Shown: positions 26,078 to 33,209 of the stretch, in pieces | Layout: every line of letters starts with the position of its first letter | How positions within the stretch are numbered: position 1 is the first letter of the stretch | Source of the DNA: Paenibacillus sp. JJ-223 | GTDB taxonomy: Bacteria; Bacillota; Bacilli; Paenibacillales; Paenibacillaceae | Assembly (NCBI RefSeq): GCF_927798175.1 | Contig: NZ_CAKMMP010000012.1 | Coordinates: 151,446-215,445 of the forward strand | Direction: 5' to 3' | DNA: 64,000 nucleotides | The notes under the pieces: generated by a model | Seen by the model: only the letters and a program-made list of their open reading frames with translations | Told to the model about the DNA's origin: nothing | Databases searched by the model: none | Program-made: the position numbers and the translations under genes

Positions 26078-27478
26078 TTAGGAGCTGAACGTTCCGCTTC
26101 CCGATTTATTTTCCAGACTTTTCATTTGCTCAGGATAACCGTAAGTCCCATGCTCACTCATGTCCAGACCCATGGTCTCTTCTTCCTCCGTAACACGAAT
26201 ACCCATAATCGCTTTCATTCCGCCCAGGATGATGAAGGATAATACCAGCACAAAGGCAAATGCGCCTACGAGACCGAGCAACTGAACTCCCAATTGATGG
26301 AATCCACCACCGTAGAACAGACCCGCTTGGCCTACTCCTACAGTTTCGGCAAGTTCCGGCGTTGCGAACAAACCTGTGGAGATTGCGCCCCACATACCGG
26401 CTATACCATGTACGGAGAACGCGTAGATTGGATCATCGATGCCTTTCCGATCAAACCATTGAGCCGTAAAGAATGTAATAATTCCCGCCAAAGCACCGAT
26501 GACCAGCGCTGCCCAAGGCTCAACGAAGGCACAAGCACCTGTAATGGCTACGAGCGCCGCAAGCACACCGTTCAGCATGCTAGGAATGTCGGATTTGCCA
26601 AGTACTGCCCAGGAAATCAGAAGTGCAGCTACACCACCAGCCGCAGCAGCTACGTTGGTCGTCAAAGCGACGTAACCGAAGAATCCGTCTCCCATTGCAG
26701 ACAGCGTGCTGCCCGGGTTGAAACCGAACCAACCGATCCAGAGGATGATGACGCCAAGCACAGAATAGACTTGGTTGTGACCTGGAATGATGTTAGGTTT
26801 ACCGTCTTTGTTGTATTTACCGATACGAGGTTTCAATAGAATCGTTGCTACCAGCGCTGCAGTCGCACCCGTCAAGTGAACGACGGTGGAACCTGCGAAG
26901 TCTTGCATGCCCAGTTCCGCGAGCCAGCCGCCGCCCCATACCCAGTGAGCGACAACAGGGTACATGATGATGGTGTACAGGGCTCCAAATACGATATATA
27001 CGCTCATTTTTGCACGTTCAGCCATGCCACCGCACGCAATGGCCAAGGATACCGCCGCAAAAGCGAGGTGGAATACAAATTTGACGGTCAGCGGTACATC
27101 GGAAAAGGCCAGGGATTCAAAAGATGCTGCCATTTGATCTCCGCTCAGGAAGAAACCTGTCGTTCCGAAAAATCCATTTCCGTTGCCGAAGCCAAGAGCG
27201 AATCCGAATGCCCAGAAGGCAATGACCGAAATTCCCAATGTCAGGATGGTTTTACCCGCAATATGTCCTGCATTTTTCATTCTTGTGGAGCCTGCTTCAA
27301 GTAAAGCAAATCCCCCTTGCATAAAGAACACCAGCACTACCGCCAGAAACGTAAAGGCCGAGTTCAACCCGCTTTGGAGTTCGACGTTCGTCGGCCCCTC
27401 GGCTGCCGCAAAAGCACTGACCGGGAAAGCCAACAAGGTAAGCATTGCTAACATCGAAACCAACCATTTCTTTCTCAT
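26078..27478 (-). CDS. amtB: Ammonium transporter
   Basis: The protein is 466 aa from the ATG at 27478. A signal peptide (KKWLVSMLAMLTLLAFPVSAFA) precedes 11 transmembrane helices. Recognisable parts are FFMQGGFALLEAGSTRMKN, DFAGSTVVHLTGATAAL (pore region) and HGIAGMWGAISTGLFA with the pore His. It conducts ammonia/ammonium into the cell. Downstream genes are DUF294 and a dnaQ-like exonuclease; the usual glnK/nrgB is not next to it. Its leader carries a GlnR/TnrA-type box. Confidence 0.96.
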   Translation of the reverse strand: MRKKWLVSMLAMLTLLAFPVSAFAAAEGPTNVELQSGLNSAFTFLAVVLVFFMQGGFALLEAGSTRMKNAGHIAGKTILTLGISVIAFWAFGFALGFGNGNGFFGTTGFFLSGDQMAASFESLAFSDVPLTVKFVFHLAFAAVSLAIACGGMAERAKMSVYIVFGALYTIIMYPVVAHWVWGGGWLAELGMQDFAGSTVVHLTGATAALVATILLKPRIGKYNKDGKPNIIPGHNQVYSVLGVIILWIGWFGFNPGSTLSAMGDGFFGYVALTTNVAAAAGGVAALLISWAVLGKSDIPSMLNGVLAALVAITGACAFVEPWAALVIGALAGIITFFTAQWFDRKGIDDPIYAFSVHGIAGMWGAISTGLFATPELAETVGVGQAGLFYGGGFHQLGVQLLGLVGAFAFVLVLSFIILGGMKAIMGIRVTEEEETMGLDMSEHGTYGYPEQMKSLENKSGSGTFSS

Positions 27479-27496
27479 GTACCCCACTCCCTCAAG

Positions 27497-27513
27497 TGTT
27501 AGTTTTCTTCACA
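27497..27513. promoter_or_regulatory. GlnR/TnrA-type operator in the amtB leader
   Basis: TGTTAGTTTTCTTCACA fits the core consensus TGTNA-N7-TNACA. It lies downstream of the predicted amtB transcription start (about +15 to +31) and just before the gene, a position expected for repression. Confidence 0.6.
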
Positions 27514-27534
27514 TGTCGTGAAATTCTTAATGTC

Positions 27535-27564
27535 ATTATAAGCAGGAGTCAGGAAAGTTGACAA
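27535..27564 (-). promoter_or_regulatory. Promoter of amtB
   Basis: On the minus strand TTGTCA (27564-27559), 18 nt, then TATAAT (27540-27535). Confidence 0.75.
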
Positions 27565-27622
27565 GGGTTTTTTCAGCAAATCCGAAAATATTTTATAGCC
27601 ATAAAGTCTTACGTCTTTTTCT

Positions 27623-27636
27623 TGTACTTAAGTACA
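27623..27636. promoter_or_regulatory. Perfect 14-bp palindrome in the amtB-merR intergenic region
   Basis: TGTACTTAAGTACA is a perfect dyad. It lies about 60 bp upstream of the amtB -35 and 64 bp upstream of the merR -35. It could be an operator for either gene; the binding protein is unknown. Confidence 0.35.
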
Positions 27637-27699
27637 TAATCATGTCCAATAAGCACATAGACATAGATAACACGATCCCTTTTCGCTAAAGCGTAACGT

Positions 27700-27729
27700 T
27701 TGACTGTATGGTTAAAAATCATGTATCAT
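27700..27729 (+). promoter_or_regulatory. Promoter of the MerR-family gene
   Basis: TTGACT, 18-nt spacer, TATCAT. The spacer is slightly long, as often seen at promoters bound by MerR proteins. Confidence 0.55.
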
Positions 27730-27818
27730 ATCTATAGATCGTAATGGGGCGGATGCCGCTTTACCGCAATCGGAATGACCAATTCCCTACATTTGAACTG
27801 CAAAAGAGGTGAATATCA

Positions 27819-28256
27819 TTGGGGGATATGAAACTGTTTCGGATTGGCGAACTTGCCAAGACCGCTGGTGTGAGCGAACGGACGATTGATTATTACACCA
27901 AATTGGGCCTGATCGCTCCAGAAGAGCGCACCGAAAAAAATTATCGTCTCTATAGTAATGAAACCTTAACTAGGCTGGAACGTATTGTACAGATGAAGCA
28001 AGAGAAGTATAGTCTCGAAGAGATTAAACAGACGCTGGAAAAGTGGAGCCTGGTAAGCACCGAAGAACAGGTTGCAAGCAAACTGTCCAGCCTGGAGCTT
28101 CATGTTCAACAGCTCGAGCGGGAAGTCAACGAACTTAAGCCGCTGCTTGGGGAGATGAAACCCTCACAATCACGCAAGATGATCACCGGACTTCTTGCGA
28201 AAAGCGCCGGCACGATGGAAGCGTTGAAAATCTTGCTCGAAAACACCATGATGTAA
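27819..28256 (+). CDS. MerR-family transcriptional regulator
   Basis: The protein is 145 aa from TTG 27819, six nt after AGAGGTGA. The winged helix-turn-helix is FRIGELAKTAGVSERTIDYYTKLGLI, followed by NYRLYS and a long coiled-coil dimerisation helix (about 80-115). The C-terminal part lacks the Cys pairs of metal sensors and an aromatic drug pocket, so the signal is unknown. It is not GlnR/TnrA: it lacks their N-terminus and C-tail. It precedes the yugP-like gene by 29 bp. Confidence 0.88.
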   Translation: MGDMKLFRIGELAKTAGVSERTIDYYTKLGLIAPEERTEKNYRLYSNETLTRLERIVQMKQEKYSLEEIKQTLEKWSLVSTEEQVASKLSSLELHVQQLEREVNELKPLLGEMKPSQSRKMITGLLAKSAGTMEALKILLENTMM

Positions 28257-28285
28257 TATTTAAGAAAGAAAACGGAGGAATGAAT

Positions 28286-28966
28286 ATGGGTTTTAACTCG
28301 GGTATGCTAATACTGATCATGCTGGCATTCGGCCTCTCTGTTTGGGCGCAATTCCGCGTTAAAGGTACATTTAACCGCTGGTCTGACGTACCGAACCAAC
28401 GCGGGATGACCGGATATGATGCAGCACGCCACATGTTGGATACCAACGGCCTGCACGACGTTCCGATCGAACCTGTTCGCGGCGCGTTGTCTGACCACTA
28501 CGATCCAATTAACCGCGTCGTCAGGCTTTCGGAACCTGTATATTACGAAAATTCGATCTCGGCCATTTCGGTCGCTTGCCACGAAGTAGGCCATGCCATC
28601 CAGCACAAGGAAAGTTACCCTATGCTGGCGCTGCGTCACCGGATTTTCCCGATCGTGAACTTTGCATCCGGACTCGCTCCTTTCCTGCTGCTTGGCGGAT
28701 TTATCTTCAACGCATTCAATCTGATCGGTCTGGGGATCATCTTTTTCTCGGTCACCGTGGCTTTCCAGCTTATTACGCTGCCGGTCGAATTCAATGCCAG
28801 CAACCGTGCCAGAGAAATTATGGTATCCGAAGGTTACATTCGCAATGAAGAGGAGAAAGGCGTAGCGAAGGTACTTAATGCCGCAGCTCTTACTTATGTG
28901 GCAGCAGCACTGATCTCCCTGCTGGAGTTGATCCGCTATATCGGTATCTTCAACAACCGCGACTAA
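28286..28966 (+). CDS. yugP: Membrane zinc metallopeptidase, YugP family
   Basis: The protein is 226 aa from ATG 28286, 7 nt after GGAGG (an ATG two codons earlier touches it). One N-terminal helix is followed by ACHEVGHAIQH (HExxH zinc site, about residues 95-105), two further transmembrane segments, and LPVEFNASNRA where the family's third ligand is expected. Substrates of the family are not established. It is probably cotranscribed with the MerR gene. Confidence 0.9.
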   Translation: MGFNSGMLILIMLAFGLSVWAQFRVKGTFNRWSDVPNQRGMTGYDAARHMLDTNGLHDVPIEPVRGALSDHYDPINRVVRLSEPVYYENSISAISVACHEVGHAIQHKESYPMLALRHRIFPIVNFASGLAPFLLLGGFIFNAFNLIGLGIIFFSVTVAFQLITLPVEFNASNRAREIMVSEGYIRNEEEKGVAKVLNAAALTYVAAALISLLELIRYIGIFNNRD

Positions 28967-28987
28967 TGGTCGTTTGTAGATCATACA

Positions 28988-29031
28988 ACAAAAACAATAC
29001 CCCGTCCTGATCAGGACGGGGTATTGTTTTT
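28988..29031. terminator. Bidirectional terminator overlapping the LysR stop region
   Basis: AATACCCCGTCCTGA/TCAGGACGGGGTATT is a perfect palindrome with A- and T-runs on the two sides. Its right half contains the last codons and stop of the convergent LysR-family gene. Confidence 0.92.
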
Positions 29032-29919
29032 GTGCAAGCCGAAATAATTAAGCAGGAATGTGCGAAAAGATTGAGCGACAAGCGGGAGTTTGTCATCTGC
29101 ACGATGAATTAACCCAATCGTTCTCGTCACTTTCGGTTGGGAAATAGCCACATGGGCCGGCTGCAATGGTTTGGTTTCAAAGAGGGACATTTCGGGAAGC
29201 AAGCTAACACCCATTCCTGCAGCTACCAGTCCCCGAATCGTGTCCGTCTCCTCCCCCTCGAAGGCAATTTTTGGCGTAAACCCTGCCTCCAAGCAGGCAT
29301 GCCAAACAATCGGGCGCAGAGAGTAACCTTTGCTGAACAATACAAATTTGTCATCTTTAAGCTGCTGCAGCTCGATTTCATTCTCGCCGGCCAACGGATG
29401 ATTCGGAGGAAGAATGGCGTGCAGCTCTTCCGTCAACACAATGTCCCCCGCTACCTGATCATGCTTTTCGGGAAACGGAGAAATGAACGCCAGATCCACT
29501 TCAGCCGATAATACGTCGCGAATGAGCGTGGGAAACATGCCCTGTTTAAATCTGAATTTAACGTTTGGATAACGCTGCCGAAATGCCGCCACAACCGAGG
29601 GAATCAAATGAATGCCCAGACTGTGCGGAAAACCGATGCGAATCTCGCCATGCTCCGGGTCCAGAAATTCATGCACTTCGCCCACGGCTTTATCAAGGTC
29701 TTTCAAAATACCTTCGACCCGTTTGCAAAAAAGCTGGCCAACCGGAGTCAGCTGCAAATTACGACCCTTTTGCATAAAAAGGTCAACACCCAACTCCTCC
29801 TCCAACTGGTGAATTTGGCGACTCACGGCAGATTGCGCCACATGCAGCTCTTCTGCAGCCTGAGTTACATGCTCTTTCTGTGCCACCTTCACAAAGTAAT
29901 GCAACTGTCTTAATTCCAC
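29011..29919 (-). CDS. LysR-family transcriptional regulator
   Basis: The protein is 302 aa with a GTG start after GGAGAG. The N-terminal winged HTH is MELRQLHYFVKVAQKEHVTQAAEELHVAQSAVSRQI, followed by a periplasmic-binding-like effector domain (about 90-295). It resembles the GltC/YofA branch, though I would not assign a regulon. It is divergent from nothing and followed by the YugP terminator. The effector is unknown. Confidence 0.9.
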   Translation of the reverse strand: MELRQLHYFVKVAQKEHVTQAAEELHVAQSAVSRQIHQLEEELGVDLFMQKGRNLQLTPVGQLFCKRVEGILKDLDKAVGEVHEFLDPEHGEIRIGFPHSLGIHLIPSVVAAFRQRYPNVKFRFKQGMFPTLIRDVLSAEVDLAFISPFPEKHDQVAGDIVLTEELHAILPPNHPLAGENEIELQQLKDDKFVLFSKGYSLRPIVWHACLEAGFTPKIAFEGEETDTIRGLVAAGMGVSLLPEMSLFETKPLQPAHVAISQPKVTRTIGLIHRADDKLPLVAQSFRTFLLNYFGLHKNNTPS

Positions 29920-29988
29920 TCGCCTGATCTCTCCAATCTGCTATTACCCTTCTTATCCTACTTTGTATACTCCATGAAACTTTAAACG

Positions 29989-30615
29989 CTACCTCTTCAA
30001 CATGCGGGGTTTCCATAGTCTGATCATTAGGCCATAAATGAAAAATCCGCTGAGCAAACCGCCGAGGTGAGCCATCCAGTTAACACCCGACATAGCAATC
30101 GAAAAAATGATCCCGAACACAAGCAGCGTATACAGGGTTTTGCGCGACGCTTCATCCATCATCGACCGTTGGAATAAGGCGACGTACAAAAATGCCCCAT
30201 AGATGCCATAGATCGCCCCTGATGCCCCTACGGATATCGTGAGCATATTTGCGGAATTATACCATGCCACCGATATCACATTCCCTAACACGCCGCTTGC
30301 AAGATACAGCACCCCATACCTTAACGATCCTAACAGCCGCTCCATAGGAGGTGCAAACACAATCAACGCAAAGCTGTTGAAAAATAAATGGTCAAAACCC
30401 GAATGCATGAAAATGGACGTGATATAACGCCACCACTCTCCCTCAAAAGACGGATCGTTCGTCACGGCGCCATACTCCAGTAACGTTCTAAAATCTGTCG
30501 AACCGCCATTAAAGGACAGCACGATGAACATAATAACGTTGGCCAACAACAACAAAGATGTCAGCGGGAAAAATTTCAAATAACTCCGCCAGTTCTCGTA
30601 CCGAATAAATATCAT
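29989..30615 (-). CDS. Rhomboid-family intramembrane serine protease
   Basis: The protein is 208 aa with six transmembrane helices. The catalytic Ser lies in VGASGAIYG (GxSG) and the catalytic His in NWMAHLGGLLSG; EWWRYITSIFMHSGFDHLFFN is the conserved L1/TM2 block. It cleaves transmembrane segments of membrane proteins. It is the minimal form without the TPR extension of GluP/YqgP. The ribosome binding site is weak: GGAGTG lies 16 nt from the ATG. Confidence 0.92.
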   Translation of the reverse strand: MIFIRYENWRSYLKFFPLTSLLLLANVIMFIVLSFNGGSTDFRTLLEYGAVTNDPSFEGEWWRYITSIFMHSGFDHLFFNSFALIVFAPPMERLLGSLRYGVLYLASGVLGNVISVAWYNSANMLTISVGASGAIYGIYGAFLYVALFQRSMMDEASRKTLYTLLVFGIIFSIAMSGVNWMAHLGGLLSGFFIYGLMIRLWKPRMLKR

Positions 30616-30691
30616 AGGTCTATAGGTTCACTCCACCCTTTTCGGAACACCATTCGGTGAACCGAATCATAATCATGAAACGGCCTCCATA

Positions 30692-30722
30692 TTGGACAAT
30701 GCCTCTCATAAAAGATTATAAT
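30692..30722 (+). promoter_or_regulatory. Promoter of tpx
   Basis: TTGGAC/TGGACA at 30692-30698, an 18-19 nt spacer, and TATAAT at 30717-30722. No PerR box (inverted TTATAAT) is evident. Confidence 0.6.
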
Positions 30723-30764
30723 GGATTTTGGCACGGATCACCAATTAAAAGGAGGAACATTATT

Positions 30765-31283
30765 ATGTCACAAGAACGTACAGGCGTAGCCACATTCAAA
30801 GGCAACCCTATTACTCTGATCGGCCCTGAATTGAAAGTGGGCGATCAGGCACCTGATTTCACACTGAGCAAAAACCTGCTCGAAGACGCAACTTTGAAAG
30901 ACTATGCCGGAAAAATCAAACTCATCAGCGTTGTTCCTTCCCTGGACACCGGAGTATGTGATGCACAGACACGCCGCTTCAACGTGGAAGCCGGAGAGCT
31001 CGGAGAAAATGTGGTTGTGTTGACCGTGAGCGTTGACCTTCCGTTTGCGCAAGAGCGTTGGTGCGGGGCTGCTGGTGTGGATCGCGTTGTCACCCTGTCC
31101 GACTACAAAACGCGTTCGTTCGGCCAAAGCTACGGCGTCCTGATCAAGGAATTCCAATTGGACATGCGTTCCATTTTTGTTGTAGATGCCAACGACAAAA
31201 TTACATATGTGGAATATTTGCCTGAGATGGCGGATTCCCCGAACTTTGAACAGGCTATTGCTGCCGTCAAAGCTTTGCTGTAA
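30765..31283 (+). CDS. tpx: Thiol peroxidase (atypical 2-Cys peroxiredoxin)
   Basis: The protein is 172 aa from the ATG at 30765, 8 nt after AAAGGAGGA. Peroxidatic Cys is in SVVPSLDTGVCDAQTRRF, where the motif is T-G-V-C. The resolving Cys lies in RWCGAAGV about 34 residues later, forming an intramolecular disulfide. It reduces hydrogen peroxide and alkyl peroxides with thioredoxin. It is a single gene with its own promoter and terminator. Confidence 0.96.
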   Translation: MSQERTGVATFKGNPITLIGPELKVGDQAPDFTLSKNLLEDATLKDYAGKIKLISVVPSLDTGVCDAQTRRFNVEAGELGENVVVLTVSVDLPFAQERWCGAAGVDRVVTLSDYKTRSFGQSYGVLIKEFQLDMRSIFVVDANDKITYVEYLPEMADSPNFEQAIAAVKALL

Positions 31284-31302
31284 AACAATGCTGCGCATTC
31301 AG

Positions 31303-31347
31303 AACAAAAGCGAGGAAGGTTTACCTTCTCTCGCTTTTGTTTTTTTG
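31303..31347 (+). terminator. Terminator of tpx
   Basis: AACAAAAGCGAG..AGG pairs with CCT.CTCGCTTTTGTT, followed by TTTTTTT. Confidence 0.9.
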
Positions 31348-31359
31348 ATCCTCAGTCAC

Positions 31360-31752
31360 TCATTCATGCACTTTAAACTGAGCCAGCTTCTTGTCGAGCA
31401 CCGAGAATAAGTTCAGGATCGTTCGATAATTGGAGCCCAAATCCCCAAAAGATCCCCGGGAAGCCGAGTACATATCCACCGCGCTGCGTACCGGACTTAC
31501 CGAAATGATCGACACCGTAATATCCATCGTTCTGCCAAACGACGTGCGCTTTTCCAGAATAATTTCTCCTACCGAAGGCACTTCATGCAGCACACGGTAT
31601 CCGGGAATCTTTTTCAGCGTCGAAGACACTTCTTCAAAGGCTTTATCTTTGGACATGTTATAATACCGCGTTTTCATCTTGGGATCCTTGGCTCGATCAC
31701 TGGTCCCTTCCATACTTCGGATGATGCCAACGAACGTTCTCTTTAATGACAA
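31360..31752 (-). CDS. DUF1499 domain protein
   Basis: The protein is 130 aa from TTG 31752 (MSLKRTFVGIIRS), 10 nt after GGGGG; a frame extension to 31830 lacks a site. The DUF1499 pattern is a central DITVSIISV...RSAVDMYSASRGSFGDLGSNYRTI, as in plant lipid-droplet and bacterial homologues, of unknown activity. It has no signal peptide. It follows the 6S-like RNA and its terminator. Confidence 0.78.
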   Translation of the reverse strand: MSLKRTFVGIIRSMEGTSDRAKDPKMKTRYYNMSKDKAFEEVSSTLKKIPGYRVLHEVPSVGEIILEKRTSFGRTMDITVSIISVSPVRSAVDMYSASRGSFGDLGSNYRTILNLFSVLDKKLAQFKVHE

Positions 31753-31867
31753 GACCCTTCCCCCTTTAAATGTAACCGTTCCATTTATGTATACTAGTGT
31801 ATCATTGTTCAGGTAGTAACAAAAGAGCATGAAGCACTTTTAACAAAACCAGAATGGTTTACGCACA

Positions 31868-31913
31868 AAAAAAGCACCCTGAATTCCTTCCAAAGGAAGC
31901 AGTCAGGGTGCTG
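31868..31913 (-). terminator. Terminator of the 6S-like RNA
   Basis: On the minus strand AGCACCCTGA..TTCCTT pairs with AAGGAA.TCAGGGTGCT, then TTTTTTT. Confidence 0.9.
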
Positions 31914-32113
31914 TACGTCTGTTAGAGAACCCGCCTATGCCGTCCGGCTACATTGTCTTATGAACCTGCTTGGCAGGTGGGTGACCGCAAAAATGTGTTT
32001 GAAGTCCCCTTGTCATATAGACAGGGCTTTTCAGCAACATTCTATGTAGATCTCCCGAAGACATCATCATTGGTTCAAAACAACGATTAACCGAAACGTA
32101 CATCGCAGGATGT
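31868..32113 (-). ncRNA. ssrS: 6S RNA-like structured RNA
   Basis: A transcript from about 32113 has a sigma-A promoter (TTTACT-17-TATAAT) and a strong terminator, and no credible ORF. A closing stem UGUACGU (5') pairs with ACGUACA (3') about 190 nt apart, continued by GUUA/UAAC. Inside lie CUACAU/AUGUAG, AAUGU/ACAUU, CCCUGUC/GACAAGGG and the hairpin ACCUGC-CAA-GCAGGU. About 30-40 nt from the 5' end stands GUUUUGAACCAA. As I recall, the B. subtilis 6S-1 product RNA begins GUUCGGUCAAAAC, and this segment closely resembles its complement. Size, bubble layout and this element fit 6S RNA, which sequesters sigma-A RNA polymerase. The family was not confirmed by a covariance search. Confidence 0.68.
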
Positions 32114-32119
32114 ACAGTT

Positions 32120-32148
32120 ATTATATCCCTAACCGCGGCAAAAGTAAA
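32120..32148 (-). promoter_or_regulatory. Promoter of the 6S-like RNA
   Basis: On the minus strand TTTACT (32148-32143), 17-nt spacer, TATAAT (32125-32120). Confidence 0.72.
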
Positions 32149-32163
32149 TGCCGCTCATCAAGA

Positions 32164-32988
32164 TTATTTAACCTGCTCCCGATCGGATTTATCGGCAGGT
32201 CCCTCACTGGCCGGATTTCCGTCTGCCCGTTCGTCCCCTTTTTCCTCAGCCAGAGCCGCTTCCTCTTCTTCCTTCTGCAGCTGCATCTTCTGCATTTGTT
32301 CCTGCATCTTGTTAAATGTGGCATAGAAGTTGAAGAAGGCAAACCAGGCAACAATGCTAATGATGAAGAAGATGAACAATACAGGATAACTAAAGCCGAT
32401 ATAGAACAGCAATCCGCTTCCGAGCAGTGTGGAAAATACGCGGAACGGTCTGATCAGTGTCAAAAGCACCGCATTTTTGATAATGAGTCCGATGGACATA
32501 TGATAGTGAACAACCATCGAGAAAAAGTTGAACAAGGACACAAACAGCAGCAGCAGCAAAATCAACATAATAATACCGACAAGCTGCATGTTTCGGAACT
32601 GCGTCATGTAAACCGTATAATCCAGATACATGACAACAAACAGTACCGTGTAGAAAATACCCCCGAGCAAGCTCTGTTTGTAATTTTCCTTGTACCCTTT
32701 AAAAAAAGTACGGAAAATCGGTACATCCGTATCTCCCATATTCCACTTCCGGACAACCGTGAACAGTGCCGAAGTCGCCGGAAAAAGTGTAAGCGGTGCC
32801 ACAATACCGATAGCCCAATTCATTTGCAATGATTCGTTGGCGAGATTCTGCTGCATCACCAGCAGCTTCATGACCAAGAAAAACAAGAACGGCGACGAGC
32901 AAATCGCCCACAACAGGTTGGTTGCGGCCAGTCTCGTAATCCACTCTGTCAGCCGATAGATCCCGCCCATAGCTCCTTTAAATTCCAA
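32164..32988 (-). CDS. YesL-like (DUF624) membrane protein
   Basis: The protein is 274 aa from TTG 32988, after GGAGGAG. The DUF624 signature MGGIYRLTEWITRLAATNLLW is near the N-terminus, followed by about six transmembrane helices. The C-terminal 50 residues are highly charged (Glu/Lys/Asp-rich, EEEEAALAEEKGD). In Bacillus YesL accompanies carbohydrate uptake genes; here it is solitary. The function is unknown. Confidence 0.85.
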   Translation of the reverse strand: MEFKGAMGGIYRLTEWITRLAATNLLWAICSSPFLFFLVMKLLVMQQNLANESLQMNWAIGIVAPLTLFPATSALFTVVRKWNMGDTDVPIFRTFFKGYKENYKQSLLGGIFYTVLFVVMYLDYTVYMTQFRNMQLVGIIMLILLLLLFVSLFNFFSMVVHYHMSIGLIIKNAVLLTLIRPFRVFSTLLGSGLLFYIGFSYPVLFIFFIISIVAWFAFFNFYATFNKMQEQMQKMQLQKEEEEAALAEEKGDERADGNPASEGPADKSDREQVK

Positions 32989-33163
32989 ACATTTCTCCTC
33001 CTCCACAGCCTTGCTTCTAACGTAAACTCTAATATTAATATACTCTATTCTGGATAGGAAAAGCCAGCACTTCCCGAAAAGAGCTGTCTAAGCGAGCTGC
33101 CTGCATAAGCAAATCATCCGTATCGTTAACCTCGGCTCAGAAAGTCCCTGCCCGAAGGCAAAA

Positions 33164-33198
33164 CAAAAGAATGGAGCAGGAAACCTGCTCCATTCTTA
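33164..33198 (-). terminator. Terminator of cshA
   Basis: AAGAATGGAGCAGG pairs with CCTGCTCCATTCTT; on the minus strand TTTTGTTTT follows. Confidence 0.85.
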
Positions 33199-33209
33199 GT
33201 CATGCTTTA

